Assembly: GCA_050249455.1 (NCBI GenBank)
Contig: JBFWQM010000001.1
Span: 24,812-88,811 of the forward strand
DNA length: 64,000 bases
Direction: 5' to 3'
Source of the DNA: JBFWQM01 sp050249455
Lineage (GTDB): Bacteria; Pseudomonadota; Alphaproteobacteria; MPNO01; VGEU01
The position numbers and the translations under genes are program-made. The notes under the pieces were generated by a model. That model was given only the letters and a program-made list of their open reading frames with translations, was not told the origin of the DNA and did not search any database. Shown in pieces: positions 8,158 through 17,824 of the stretch (positions are counted from its first letter, which is position 1; each line of letters opens with the position of its first letter).

Positions 8158-11100
8158 ATGGCCGACACCCAGATGAAATTCGAAGGCGGGCACACCGCAA
8201 CATTCTCCGCCGCGGCGTTCGCGGCGGGCGGACCGACCAGGACGGACCGGAAGATGAACCAGATTGCCAAGCGCCCCGACCCGGATGCGCGCGCGCAGGC
8301 CGCGCCCGACCCGACCGGCCTGTTCGCCGGCGTCGTCGCCTCAACGATCTGGGTGCTCCTGTGGGCGCTCTACATCCAGGCCAGCGTCGGCTGGGACCTC
8401 GTGATGGCGCTCCTGCCGCACGAGGTCGCCGTCATCTTCCTGTCGATGGCGGTGCCGCTGGCGGTGATCTGGCTGATTGTCCTGTTTGTCCGTCGCACCC
8501 GCGCCGAATCGCGCGAGATCCGCACCGTGCGCGACGACGTGCGCCGGCTGCTGGCGCCGTCGGCCGTCGCCAACAGCGACCTCGCCACCCTGAACGAGGT
8601 GCTCCACGTCCGCATGCGCGAGATCGGCAATGCCGCCGACGAGGTCTCGGTCGACATCCGGATGCGCCTCGACGCCGTCGCCGACCAGCTGCGCCGCCAG
8701 ATGACCGACCTCAACCACGCCGCCGACGTTGCCGCCGGGCAGGCCGCGCAGCGCGTGCTCTCGGTCGGCGAGGCGTTGCGCCAGCAGACCGACGACCTGA
8801 CCCACGCCGTCGAGCGCGCCAACGCGCTGGCGGAGGAAAAGGCGCGTGCCATCGCCGAGGTGATGCGCGCGCGCATGCTCGAGGTCGCCGTCGCCTCCGA
8901 CGAGGCGATCGCCGAGACCGAGGCGAAGGCCAGCGGCGTGGCCGACGCGCTGCGCCGCGAGATGCTGTCGATCGCCGCCGCGACCGACCAGGCGGCGGCC
9001 GAGGCGCGCGGGCGCATGCAGGCACTGGCCGAGGCGCTGCGCGACGAGCTGTCGGACCTCGAATCCGCGATCGAGCGCGCCAACGCCGCCGCGGCGGAGA
9101 AGGCGCAGGCGATCTCCGCCACGCTGCAGACCCAGACCCGCGAGATCGACAGCGTCGCCGACCAGGCGCTGCGCGCGACCGAGACCAAGGCGGTCGCCGT
9201 CGGCGAGATCCTGCGCAAGGCGGTGCTGTCGGTGGCCGACGCCTCCGACCAGGTCGCGATCGACTCGCGCGACAAGATCCTCTCGGTGGGCGATGCGCTG
9301 CGCGCCCAGTCCGACGCGCTGCACCGCTCGGTGGAAGCCGCCGGTACGCTGGCGGAGGAGAAGTCGCAGGCGATCGCCGCGCTGATGGACGACCAGGTGC
9401 GCGGCATCGCCGCCGCCTCCGAGCGCGCCGTCGCCGACACGGCGGCCCAGGCCGCCGCCGCCGCCCAGGCCCTGCACCGCACGCTCGAAGGCCAGGCGGA
9501 ATCGCTGCGCCGGTCGCTCGATTCCACGGGCGCGCTGGCGGAAGACCGCGCGCGCTCCATCGGCGCGCTGATGGACGGCCAGGTGCTGAGCTTCGCCACC
9601 GCATCAGACCGCATCATCGTCGATACGGAAGCGCGCGTGATCAAGGTCGGCGAGAGCCTGCGCCAGGCCGTGCAGTCGGTGGCCGATGCGGCCGACCGGG
9701 CCGCGGTCGAATCGCGCGACAAGGTGCTGTCGGTGCGCGAGGCGCTGAAGGCGCAGTCGGATGCGCTGGCGCGCGCGGTCGAGGCGGCCAACGCGCTGGC
9801 GGAGGAAAAGGCCCACGCCATCGGCGCGATCATGGAAGAGCAGGTGCGCGGCATCGCCGCCGCCTCCGACCTCATCGTCGCGGAAACGGAGGACAAGGCG
9901 CATGCCGTCGGCGACGTCATGCGCAAGGAGATGCTGGCGGTCGCGCTCGCCTCGGACCAGGCGGTCGCCGATGCGCGCGGCAAGGCGATGGCGGTCGGCG
10001 ACGTGCTGCGCCATCAGATGAACGACGTGAACGCCGCCGTGGAGCTCGCCAGCGCCGAAGCCGAGACGCGCGTGCAGTCGATCGGCGAGGCGCTGCGGCG
10101 CGAGATGGCGGCGATCGCCGACGCGACCGATGCCGCGTCGACCGACGCCCAGTCCCGCATCGACGCGCTCGGCGCCGCGCTGCGGCGCGAGATCGACGCC
10201 GCCGACGAAGCGGTCCGCCACAGCACCGCGGCGACGACGGCGCGCGCGCGCGAGCTTGGCGCGGCGCTTGGCGAGCAGGTTGCCGCGATGACGGCGGCGT
10301 CCGACCATGCGCTCGCCGACGCCGAAGCGAAGTCGCAGGCGATCGGCGAGATGCTGCGCCAGGAGGTGATCTCGATCGCCACCGCGGCGGAGCAGGGCGC
10401 CGGCGAGGCGCGGCGCAAGGTGGTCACCGTCGGCGAAGCGCTGAGCGCGCAGATGGAGGAGCTCAACGCCGCGGTGCAGCGCGCCGCCGCGCTGGCCGAG
10501 GACCGCGCCCGCGCGTTCGGCGCCGCGTTCGAGACGCGGGTGGCGGAGATCGCCGCCGCGGCGGACCGGGCGGCTGCCGATACCGAAGGAAAGACCCAGG
10601 CCATCTCCGCGCTGCTGCGCCGCGAGGCTGCCGACATGGCCGTCGCGGCGGACCGCGCGGCGGCCGAGGCGCGCGCCAAGGTGGAGGCGATCGGCGAGAC
10701 CCTGCGCCACGAGATGGATGGCCTCGCCACCGCGATCGACCGGACCAACGTGCTGGCGGAGGAGCGCGCCCGCGCCATCGGCATCGTGCTGCGCAGCCAG
10801 GTCCACGACATTGCCGCCGCGTCCGACGAGGCGGTGGCGGAGACCGAGACGCGCGCCCACGCCGTCCAGGAGATCCTGCGCCGCCACGTGCTGGCGATCG
10901 GCGACAGCCTGCGCCAGGAGACCGACGGCTTCGCCACGACGCTCGACCACGCCAACGCGCAGGCGGAGGAACGCGCCCGCGCATTCGGCGCCATCCTGCG
11001 CGGCCAGGTCCGCGACATTGCCGCCGCGTCCGGCGAGGCGGTGGCCGAGACCGAGGCGCGCGCCCAGGCGGTTCAGGAGATCCTGCGCCGCCAGGTGGAG

Positions 11101-14046
11101 GCGATCGCCGTCTCCGCCGACCAGGCCTCGGGGGAGGCGCGCGCGAAGGTGCAGGCGCTCGGCGAATCGCTGCGCGTCGAGATGCAGTCGGTGACCGAGA
11201 CGTCGACGCGGCTGGCGACCGACGCCACGGCGCGCATCCAGTCGGCGTCCGACGTCCTGCTCGACCAGGTCAACACGCTGACCATGGCGTCCGAGCGCGC
11301 GGCGAGCCAGGCCGAGGTGCTGCACGACATGCTCGACCGGCAGACCGAGCGGCTGGAGCACGCGTCCGCCAACGCGGCGCAGACCACCGAGACGGCGCGC
11401 GAGCTGATCGAGCGCCACGCCCGCGACCTGGAGCAGGTGACGGCGGCGGCGATGACCCGCGTCACCGACCTGGGCGATGCGGTGCGCGCCCAGATCGATG
11501 CGTTCATCGCGGCGACCGAGACCGCGGCGGACGGCGCGCGCGCCACCACCGACGACGTGCGCGCGCAGATCACCGAACTGTCCGCCGACTTCCGCATGGT
11601 GGCCAACGACGTCGATTCGACCGCGGCGGCGATGAACGCGCATGCGCGCGCGCTGGCCGCCGCCTCGCACGAGGCGATCGCCTCGCTGCGCGAGGTGGGC
11701 GAGCTGATGCAGAGCCAGGGCGACGGCGTGGGCGCCGCCTCGACCAAGGCGGTCGCCTCGGTGTACGAGGTGAACGCGCTGCTCAACCGCTCCTCCGGCG
11801 ACATGGCGGGCGCCGCCGACCGGCTGACCGCGAAGGTGCGCGACGCCGGCACGGCGCTGCGCACGGAAGCCGGCGCCTTCGACGCCGCGACCGACCGCGT
11901 CGCGGAGCGCGTCGCCGCATTCGCGGCGCTGGCCGGCGAGCGTCATGCGGCGTTCGCCGCCGCCTGCGATGCCGCGGTCAACCAGGCCGCCGCCAGCATC
12001 GACGCCATCGGCACCCGCGCGCACGAAGCGGCGGGCGCGCTGGCGACCGCCAGCGAGGCGATGGCCCTGCGCGCTGGCGACACCGCGGCGCGCATCGTCG
12101 CCGACGTCGATGCGGCGGCGCAGCGCTTCGATGCCGGTGCGGGCGCGCTGATCGACCGCGCGGCCGGCCGGCTCAACCGGCTGGGCCAGGACATCGCCGC
12201 CCGCGCCGCCGACGCGACGACCGCGAGCGACGATGCGGCCGAGCGCACGACCGCGGCGATCGCCGCCCTCGCGGCGGAGCTGCGGGCGCGGTCGGCCGAG
12301 TTCATCGCGGTCGCCGAGCAGGTCGCGGCGGAAGCCGGCGGCCGGCTGGACGCGGTCGGCGCCGCGGTGCGCCGCAACGCCGAGGGCGCCGACGCGGCGA
12401 TCGACCGCACCGCCGCGCACGTCGAGGCAAAGGTCATCGACATCGAGGGCCGCCTGCGCCAGCACGCCGAGCAGGTGGAGCGCGGGGTCGAGGAGACCGT
12501 CGCCCGCGCCGCCGGCCGGGTGGAGGCGCTCAACACCGGCGTCCAGCAGCAGGCCAGCCGCATCGCCGGCCTGTCCGCCGAGACCGCGCAGAACCTGGCG
12601 GTCGCGCTCGAGTCCGTCGGCGAATCGGTGCGCGCGCACAGCCAGTCGCTGGAATCGTCGATGGCGCGCGCCGGAGACGTCGCCGCCGCCGCCGCCGAAC
12701 AGGTGCAGCGCGACGTGACGGGACGGCTGTCGGAGATCGGCATCGCGCTGGAGGCGCAGGCGGCTGCGGTGCGCGGCGCCGCCGACGAAGCCGTGGCGCA
12801 TGTCCTGGCGCGCAGCGACGAGGCGGGCGCGGCGCTGCACCTGCGCGCGGATGCGATCGTCACCGCGACCGACCTCGCGTCGCAGCGCATCGCCGCCGCC
12901 GGGGAATCGCTGGAGCGTCAGGCGGCGGTCATGGCCGAGGCCGCAGGCACGGCGCAGGAGCGGGCGGCGGACGTCGGCGACACCTTCGCACGCCAGGCCG
13001 GCGCGCTTATGTCGGCGTCGCAGGACGCGGTGTCGCGCGCCGCGCAGGTGCGCGACCTGCTGACCAGCCAGGGCGAGACGCTGCAGCGCATCCTGTCCGA
13101 CGTGGATTCGCGCGGCGCCAGCATCGGCGGCGCGCTGGGCGACCAGTTCGAGCGGCTGTCGGCCACCGCGGCGACCGCCGCCAGCGCCGTCGACGCGCTC
13201 GGCGCGGAGATCGGGCGCCAGGCCGGGGCGCTCGCCGCGGCCTCGCAGGATTCGGTCGGGCGGCTGGAGGCCGTGATGGCGGCGTGCCGCGAGACCGCGA
13301 CCGGCATGGCCGGCGTCGCCGCCAGGGCGGCCACCGACGTCGAGACCCTGGCCGGCGCGCTGAAGGACCAGTCCGGCAGCATCGAGACCGCCGCGCAGGT
13401 GGCGGAAGAACGGGTCGCCGGCATCGGCAGGGTGTTTGGCCAGCAGGCCGACGACCTCAACGCCGCCGCCGACAAGGCGAGCGCCCAGGCGGCCCGCTTC
13501 GGCGAGCAGCTGCGCCAGCACGTGCTGGAGCTCGCCGAATCGCTCGACCGCATCACCGCGCAGTCTGGCTCGATCGGCGACACCTTCAAGGAGCAGGCGC
13601 AGAAGCTGGTCGACGCCGCGGCCGAGGCCGAGAAGCAGGCCCGCGTCATCCGCGAGAACGCGTTCGACGCCCGCCGCGACGCCTTCCTCAGCACCGCCAA
13701 GTTCGTGGTGGAGGACCTGCAGTCGACGTCGATCGACATCACCCGGGTGATCGACCAGCAGAAGGCGCAGAAGCTCTGGAACAAGTTCACCAAGGGCGAC
13801 CGCGGCATCTTCGTGCGCACCATGCTGTCCGACGACGAGCGCCGCGCCCGCACGGTGATCGGCGAGAAGTACGAGCGCGACGAGACGTTCCGCCGCTACG
13901 TGACCCGCTACCTCGACCACTTCGAGAAGCTGATCAACGAGGCGCATGAGAGCGACCCCGACAACCTGCTCGCCTCCACGTTCCTTTCCGCCGACGTCGG
14001 CAAGCTGTATACGCTGCTCGCCAAGTCGGTCGGCCGGATGAACTGA
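8158..14046 (+). CDS. Giant membrane-anchored coiled-coil repeat protein (GPR/RgsE/TipN-like?)
   Basis: A 1962-residue Ala-rich helical protein. A cytoplasmic leader (1-53) is followed by two membrane helices (about 54-76 and 90-112). A long helical region (about 120-1830) comes next, then a conserved-looking non-repetitive C-terminal domain (about 1849-1962). From residue 223 the sequence is built of 87-residue units, each made of three 29-residue sub-repeats starting like ALAEEKARAIG. Full units start at 223, 310, 459, 546, 691, 778 and 934; shortened ones at 397, 633 and 865. The architecture matches the alphaproteobacterial giant apolipoprotein-like polar proteins (growth pole ring protein GPR of Agrobacterium, RgsE of Sinorhizobium), but that link is inference. 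Start 8158 has GAGG 9 nt upstream; ATGs at 8149 and 8254 are alternatives. Confidence 0.85.
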   Translation: MADTQMKFEGGHTATFSAAAFAAGGPTRTDRKMNQIAKRPDPDARAQAAPDPTGLFAGVVASTIWVLLWALYIQASVGWDLVMALLPHEVAVIFLSMAVPLAVIWLIVLFVRRTRAESREIRTVRDDVRRLLAPSAVANSDLATLNEVLHVRMREIGNAADEVSVDIRMRLDAVADQLRRQMTDLNHAADVAAGQAAQRVLSVGEALRQQTDDLTHAVERANALAEEKARAIAEVMRARMLEVAVASDEAIAETEAKASGVADALRREMLSIAAATDQAAAEARGRMQALAEALRDELSDLESAIERANAAAAEKAQAISATLQTQTREIDSVADQALRATETKAVAVGEILRKAVLSVADASDQVAIDSRDKILSVGDALRAQSDALHRSVEAAGTLAEEKSQAIAALMDDQVRGIAAASERAVADTAAQAAAAAQALHRTLEGQAESLRRSLDSTGALAEDRARSIGALMDGQVLSFATASDRIIVDTEARVIKVGESLRQAVQSVADAADRAAVESRDKVLSVREALKAQSDALARAVEAANALAEEKAHAIGAIMEEQVRGIAAASDLIVAETEDKAHAVGDVMRKEMLAVALASDQAVADARGKAMAVGDVLRHQMNDVNAAVELASAEAETRVQSIGEALRREMAAIADATDAASTDAQSRIDALGAALRREIDAADEAVRHSTAATTARARELGAALGEQVAAMTAASDHALADAEAKSQAIGEMLRQEVISIATAAEQGAGEARRKVVTVGEALSAQMEELNAAVQRAAALAEDRARAFGAAFETRVAEIAAAADRAAADTEGKTQAISALLRREAADMAVAADRAAAEARAKVEAIGETLRHEMDGLATAIDRTNVLAEERARAIGIVLRSQVHDIAAASDEAVAETETRAHAVQEILRRHVLAIGDSLRQETDGFATTLDHANAQAEERARAFGAILRGQVRDIAAASGEAVAETEARAQAVQEILRRQVEAIAVSADQASGEARAKVQALGESLRVEMQSVTETSTRLATDATARIQSASDVLLDQVNTLTMASERAASQAEVLHDMLDRQTERLEHASANAAQTTETARELIERHARDLEQVTAAAMTRVTDLGDAVRAQIDAFIAATETAADGARATTDDVRAQITELSADFRMVANDVDSTAAAMNAHARALAAASHEAIASLREVGELMQSQGDGVGAASTKAVASVYEVNALLNRSSGDMAGAADRLTAKVRDAGTALRTEAGAFDAATDRVAERVAAFAALAGERHAAFAAACDAAVNQAAASIDAIGTRAHEAAGALATASEAMALRAGDTAARIVADVDAAAQRFDAGAGALIDRAAGRLNRLGQDIAARAADATTASDDAAERTTAAIAALAAELRARSAEFIAVAEQVAAEAGGRLDAVGAAVRRNAEGADAAIDRTAAHVEAKVIDIEGRLRQHAEQVERGVEETVARAAGRVEALNTGVQQQASRIAGLSAETAQNLAVALESVGESVRAHSQSLESSMARAGDVAAAAAEQVQRDVTGRLSEIGIALEAQAAAVRGAADEAVAHVLARSDEAGAALHLRADAIVTATDLASQRIAAAGESLERQAAVMAEAAGTAQERAADVGDTFARQAGALMSASQDAVSRAAQVRDLLTSQGETLQRILSDVDSRGASIGGALGDQFERLSATAATAASAVDALGAEIGRQAGALAAASQDSVGRLEAVMAACRETATGMAGVAARAATDVETLAGALKDQSGSIETAAQVAEERVAGIGRVFGQQADDLNAAADKASAQAARFGEQLRQHVLELAESLDRITAQSGSIGDTFKEQAQKLVDAAAEAEKQARVIRENAFDARRDAFLSTAKFVVEDLQSTSIDITRVIDQQKAQKLWNKFTKGDRGIFVRTMLSDDERRARTVIGEKYERDETFRRYVTRYLDHFEKLINEAHESDPDNLLASTFLSADVGKLYTLLAKSVGRMN

Positions 14047-14085
14047 AGGCGGCCGGCGGCTGACAAGTTTCGGCGCGGACGCGCC

Positions 14086-14168
14086 GGGGGCCCCCCCCCC
14101 CCCACCCCCCCCCGGGGGGGGGGGGAGATCCCCCACCCCACCGGGGTGGGGTGTGGGGGGGGGGGGTC
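14086..14168. repeat. G/C homopolymer tract, degenerate palindromic repeat
   Basis: Runs of 13 C, 9 C, 12 G and 12 G surround a hairpin-forming CCCCACCCCACCGGGGTGGGG-like core. The layout resembles the C/G-rich inverted repeat at 48748-48832, so this is probably a copy of that family whose homopolymers are either truly expanded or mis-assembled. It separates the giant gene from the MFS gene and makes any MFS start upstream of 14194 untrustworthy. Confidence 0.6.
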
Positions 14169-14193
14169 TCAACCAGTCGATGCCGGAGCCGCC

Positions 14194-15381
14194 GTGACGC
14201 CCCTGTTCCTGACCGTCCTCGTCGACATGGTCGGGTTCGGCATCGTGATCCCGCTGCTGCCGTTCTATGCCCAGAAGTTCGGCGCCTCGCCCGACCTGGT
14301 GACCCTGACGGTCGCCGCCTACACCCTGACCCAGTTCGTGTTTGCGCCGCTGTGGGGCCGGATCAGCGACCGCTACGGCCGCCGGCCGGTGCTGCTGGTC
14401 ACCCTGGCCGGCACCGCGCTGTCCTATGTGTGGACGGGGCTGGTCGAGTCGCTGGCCATGCTGTTCGTCGCGCGCGCCTTCGCCGGCGCCTGCGCGGCCA
14501 ACATGGCGGTGGCGCACGCCTATGTCGCCGACGTCTCGGCGCCGGAGCACCGGGCGCGCGACATGGGCCGCATCGGGGCGGCATTCGGCATGGGCTTCGT
14601 GCTCGGGCCGGCGATCGGCGGGTTCCTCGCGGGGCCGGGCGGCGAGCCGGACTTCGCGTCGCCGTTCTGGTTCGCCGCCGGCCTGTCCGCGGTCGCCTGG
14701 GCGCTGGCGTGGCTGCGGCTGCGCGAGACCACCGACCCGGCGATGCGTCAGGCCGCGGCCGCCGCGCCGCGGCAGGGGCGGCTGGCCGCCCTGCTTGCGG
14801 GCGCGCGCCAGCCGCGGCTCGGCCGCCTGATCGGCCTAGCCTTCATGATGCCGTTCGTGTTCTCCGGGGTGGAGACGACGTTCGCCCTGTGGTCGGAGCG
14901 GGCGCTGGGCTGGGGCCCGGCGGAGAACGGCTACGTCTACACCTACATGGGCGTCGTCGCGGTGCTGGCGCAGGGGCTGGCAGTCGGCCGGCTGGTCCGC
15001 GCGGTGGGGGAGCGGCGGGCGGTGACGATCGGGGCGGCCGCCGTGCTGGCCGGCTGCCTGCTGCTGCCGTTCGCGTTGACCATCGCGCCGCTGCTGGCCG
15101 CGCTGGGGCTGATCGTGTTCGGGGTGTGCATCACCGGCTCGTCGCTCAACAGCCTGATCTCGCTCGAATCCGCCGCCCATGCCCGCGGCGCGACCCTGGG
15201 CCTCGGCCAGGCGTCCTCGGGCCTCGCCCGCATCCTGGGGCCGGCGCTCAACGGATTCGCCTTCGTCGGGCTGGGGCGCGATGCGCCCTATTTCCTCGGC
15301 GCGGTCGTGATGGTCGTCATGCTGGTCCTCGCCCGCGGCATCGTGGCGCCGGCCCGGCCCCGCGGCGGCGAAGAAACTTGA
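14194..15381 (+). CDS. TetA-like MFS drug/H+ antiporter
   Basis: A 395-residue major facilitator with 12 predicted helices. The first helix reads FLTVLVDMVGFGIVIPLLPFY, the hallmark of the TetA/Bcr-like DHA1 group, and the loop 2-3 motif GRISDRYGRRPVL is intact. Such proteins export drugs such as tetracycline or other small hydrophobic compounds by proton antiport; the real substrate is unknown. I chose GTG 14194 because GGAG lies 5 nt upstream and the residues before it derive from the G/C tract. The stop at 15381 overlaps the -35 box of the rpmB promoter. Confidence 0.88.
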   Translation: MTPLFLTVLVDMVGFGIVIPLLPFYAQKFGASPDLVTLTVAAYTLTQFVFAPLWGRISDRYGRRPVLLVTLAGTALSYVWTGLVESLAMLFVARAFAGACAANMAVAHAYVADVSAPEHRARDMGRIGAAFGMGFVLGPAIGGFLAGPGGEPDFASPFWFAAGLSAVAWALAWLRLRETTDPAMRQAAAAAPRQGRLAALLAGARQPRLGRLIGLAFMMPFVFSGVETTFALWSERALGWGPAENGYVYTYMGVVAVLAQGLAVGRLVRAVGERRAVTIGAAAVLAGCLLLPFALTIAPLLAALGLIVFGVCITGSSLNSLISLESAAHARGATLGLGQASSGLARILGPALNGFAFVGLGRDAPYFLGAVVMVVMLVLARGIVAPARPRGGEET

Positions 15382-15406
15382 CCCGGCCGGCCCCGGCGGC
15401 TTAAAA
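15378..15406 (+). promoter_or_regulatory. Predicted promoter of rpmB
   Basis: TTGACC (15378-15383), 17 nt spacer, TTAAAA (15401-15406). The -35 box overlaps the stop codon of the upstream MFS gene, so rpmB has its own promoter despite the short gap. Predicted start is near 15413, giving a leader of about 45 nt. Confidence 0.55.
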
Positions 15407-15458
15407 GCACCGTTTCCGGGCCGCAAGGTCCGCTTTTCGTATTTCGGGGACCGATCCG

Positions 15459-15761
15459 ATGTCCAGGCGTTGCAGCATCACCGGCAAGGGCGTGCTCACC
15501 GGCAACAACGTCAGCCATGCCAACAACAAGACCCGCCGCCGCTTCCTGCCCAACCTGCAGGAGACCGCGCTGCTGTCGGACGCGCTCGGCCAGATGGTCC
15601 GCCTGCGCCTGTCCACCCGCGCGATCCGCACCATCGAGCACAATGGCGGCCTCGACGCCTTCCTTCTCGGCACCTCCAACCTGAAGCTGCCGGAAGACGC
15701 CCAGCGCCTGAAGCGCCGCATCGCCAAGGCGAAGGCCGCGCGCGACGGCGCCGCGGCCTAG
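15459..15761 (+). CDS. rpmB: 50S ribosomal protein L28
   Basis: A 100-residue bL28 protein of the large ribosomal subunit. The start [27 protein letters not shown] is the canonical N-terminus, and the alphaproteobacterial-length C-terminal extension with many Lys/Arg residues follows. A GGGGA ribosome-binding site sits about 8 nt before the ATG. It is a single-gene unit with its own promoter and a strong terminator. Convergent with cobT. Confidence 0.98.
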   Translation: MSRRCSITGKGVLTGNNVSHANNKTRRRFLPNLQETALLSDALGQMVRLRLSTRAIRTIEHNGGLDAFLLGTSNLKLPEDAQRLKRRIAKAKAARDGAAA

Positions 15762-15795
15762 GCCGGCGCCCACGTTCCAGACGGATGCTCCGCAG

Positions 15796-15820
15796 GGGCG
15801 GGTCTCGGACCCGCCCTTTT
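15796..15820 (+). terminator. Rho-independent terminator of rpmB (R3-family palindrome)
   Basis: GGGCGGGTC (15796-15804), a 3-nt loop and GACCCGCCC (15808-15816) form a 9-bp perfect stem followed by TTTT. The same GGGCGGGTCTCGGACCCGCC core recurs twice at 47099-47189, so a dispersed repeat appears to serve as the terminator here. Confidence 0.7.
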
Positions 15821-15837
15821 GCTTTCGTGGGATGGTG

Positions 15838-15924
15838 AGAGGATCGGGGGCAGACACCAAACCCGATGGTCAAGCCGGCTTGGGCGGGCGATCGGGGTCT
15901 GGTGTCTGACCCCGATCCTCTTTT
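15838..15924. repeat. R2-family palindromic repeat, copy 1 (also bidirectional terminator)
   Basis: Two inverted arms of about 29 nt (15838-15866 and 15891-15920) contain CAGACACCAAACCCGAT and its near-complement ATCGGGGTCTGGTGTCTGAC, separated by about 24 nt and followed by TTTT. A second copy lies at 55675-55759. It sits between convergent rpmB and cobT, just beyond the cobT stop, where it could end transcription from either side. Confidence 0.75.
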
Positions 15925-17814
15925 CTACGCCCGCGCCCTGGCCGGCTGGGCCGGCGGGCGGTGGCCGCGCGGGGCGGCGGCGCGCTCGTCCTCCTCGAAC
16001 AGCTCGGCGAGCTTCTCCATCACCGTGCCGCCGAGCTGCTCGGCGTCCATGATCGTGACGGCGCGGCGGTAGTAGCGGGTCACGTCGTGGCCGATGCCGA
16101 TGGCGATCAGCTCGACCGGCGAGCGGGTCTCGATCCACTCGATGGTCTCGCGCAGATGGCGCTCCAGGAAGTTGCCCGGGTTCACCGACAGCGTCGAATC
16201 GTCCACCGGCGCGCCGTCGGAGATCACCATCAGGATGCGCCGCTGCTCCGGCCGCGCGATCAGCCGGTTGTGCGCCCACAAGAGCGCCTCGCCGTCGATG
16301 TTCTCCTTCAGGAGGCCTTCGCGCAGCATCAGGCCGAGGCTGCGCCGCGCCCGCCGCCACGGCGCGTCGGCGCCCTTGTAGACGATGTGGCGCAGGTCGT
16401 TGAGCCGGCCGGGGTTGGGCGGCTTGCCGGCGGCGAGCCACTTCTCGCGCGACTGCCCGCCCTTCCAGGCGCGGGTGGTGAAGCCCAGGATCTCGACCTT
16501 GACCGCGCAGCGCTCCAGGGTGCGGGCCAGGATGTCGGCGCTCATCGCCGCCACGGTGATCGGCCGCCCGCGCATCGAGCCCGAGTTGTCGATCAGCAGG
16601 GTCACCACGGTGTCGCGGAAGGTGGTGTCCTTCTCCACCTTGAACGACAGCGGGTGCATCGGGTTGACCACCACGCGCGACAGCCGGCCGGTGTCGAGCA
16701 GGCCTTCCTCCAGGTCGAATTCCCACGCCCGGTTCTGCTTGGCCATCAGGCGGCGCTGCAGCCGGTTGGCGAGCTTGCCGACGACGGCCTGCAGGTGCGA
16801 GAGTTGCTGGTCCAGATGGTGGCGCAGCCGGGCGAGCTCCTCCGGCTCGCACAGCTCGGTCGCCTCCACGGTCTCGTCGTACTCGGCGGTGTAAGGCTGG
16901 TAGGGGCGCTCGCGCGGCTCGTTGGACATCGGGCCCTGCTGGCGGCGCCGGCGGCTGGTCGGGTCGGTGCCCTCCTCGCCGGTGCCGGGCGCCATCTCCT
17001 CCTCGGCCTCGCTGCGGGTCGCCTGCTCGCCTTCCTCCGATTCGCTGTCGGAGGATTCCTCGCCCGAGGCGCCCGACGCCTCGGCGCTGGAGCCTTCCAT
17101 CTGCGCCTCTTCGGACTCGGCCTGCTCGCTCGCCTCGTCGTCGGATTCGTCGCCTTCGGATTCTTCCGCCTCCGGCGAGCCCGGCTCCTCGTCCAGGAGG
17201 TCGAGGTGGAACAGGAGCTTGTTCGACGCCAGCGCATAGGCCGACTGGTCGCCGATCGCGGACTCCAGATCGGCGACGTCGGCGGCGATCTTCTTGTCGA
17301 GCAGCGGGCGCCACTGGTCGACCAGCTTCTGCGCCGACGGCGGCAGCGCCGACGGCATCAGCGCTTCGCGCGCCATCAGGCCCAGCACGTCGGGCAGCAG
17401 GTTCTCGTCGCGCGCATCGATGCGGTCGTAGCCGCGGGCGAGGCAGCGCTCGCGCAGCGCGGCGGCCAGGTTCTCGGCCACGCCTTCCATCTGGCGGGCG
17501 CCGATCGCTTCCACCCGCACCTGCTCCAGCGCCTCGAACACCGCGCGCGCGGTGTCGCCCTGCGGCGCGCGGCTGGCATGCAGCTTGTCGTCGTGGTGCT
17601 TCAGGCGCAGCGCCATCGCGTCGGACTCGCCGCGCAGCTGCGCCACTTCCTCGGCCGTCATCTCGCGCGACGGCACCGGCAGCCGCGCCTGGGTATCGAC
17701 CAGGCGCGCCTCGGCGCTGTAGGTGACCGAGATGTCGTTGCGCTCCGCGATGGCGCGCATCGCGGCCGCGGTCACCCGGCGGAAGGCGTCGGCAGTGCTT
17801 TCGTTGGAGGCCAT
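15925..17814 (-). CDS. cobT: Cobaltochelatase subunit CobT
   Basis: A 629-residue CobT subunit of the ATP-dependent cobaltochelatase, which inserts cobalt into hydrogenobyrinate a,c-diamide in aerobic cobalamin synthesis together with CobS and CobN. It has the conserved N-terminal domain (about 1-210), a very acidic Glu/Ser linker (about 210-300) and a C-terminal von Willebrand factor A domain with the MIDAS motif DNSGSMRG and the ISDGAPVDD block. The ATG lies 10 bp after the cobS stop, so the two are co-expressed. No cobN is in the window. The tail is Ala/Pro/Arg-rich and poorly conserved. Confidence 0.96.
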   Translation of the reverse strand: MASNESTADAFRRVTAAAMRAIAERNDISVTYSAEARLVDTQARLPVPSREMTAEEVAQLRGESDAMALRLKHHDDKLHASRAPQGDTARAVFEALEQVRVEAIGARQMEGVAENLAAALRERCLARGYDRIDARDENLLPDVLGLMAREALMPSALPPSAQKLVDQWRPLLDKKIAADVADLESAIGDQSAYALASNKLLFHLDLLDEEPGSPEAEESEGDESDDEASEQAESEEAQMEGSSAEASGASGEESSDSESEEGEQATRSEAEEEMAPGTGEEGTDPTSRRRRQQGPMSNEPRERPYQPYTAEYDETVEATELCEPEELARLRHHLDQQLSHLQAVVGKLANRLQRRLMAKQNRAWEFDLEEGLLDTGRLSRVVVNPMHPLSFKVEKDTTFRDTVVTLLIDNSGSMRGRPITVAAMSADILARTLERCAVKVEILGFTTRAWKGGQSREKWLAAGKPPNPGRLNDLRHIVYKGADAPWRRARRSLGLMLREGLLKENIDGEALLWAHNRLIARPEQRRILMVISDGAPVDDSTLSVNPGNFLERHLRETIEWIETRSPVELIAIGIGHDVTRYYRRAVTIMDAEQLGGTVMEKLAELFEEDERAAAPRGHRPPAQPARARA

Positions 17815-17824
17815 GCGGGTTCCG

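Noticed and set aside
8824..11217. CRISPR or DNA-level satellite, because of regular spacing about 261 bp apart
   Set aside because: The period is in the protein (87 residues); nucleotide copies are diverged and there are no short identical repeats with unique spacers.
8037..13949. Out-of-frame 1970-codon reading frame overlapping the giant coiled-coil gene
   Set aside because: Its product is Arg/Gly-rich with no recognisable motif, while the other frame has membrane helices, a regular repeat and a conserved-looking C-terminus.
9604..14550. 1648-codon antisense frame opposite the giant gene
   Set aside because: It inherits its regularity from the sense repeat and crosses the G/C tract and the MFS gene. 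No independent coding evidence.
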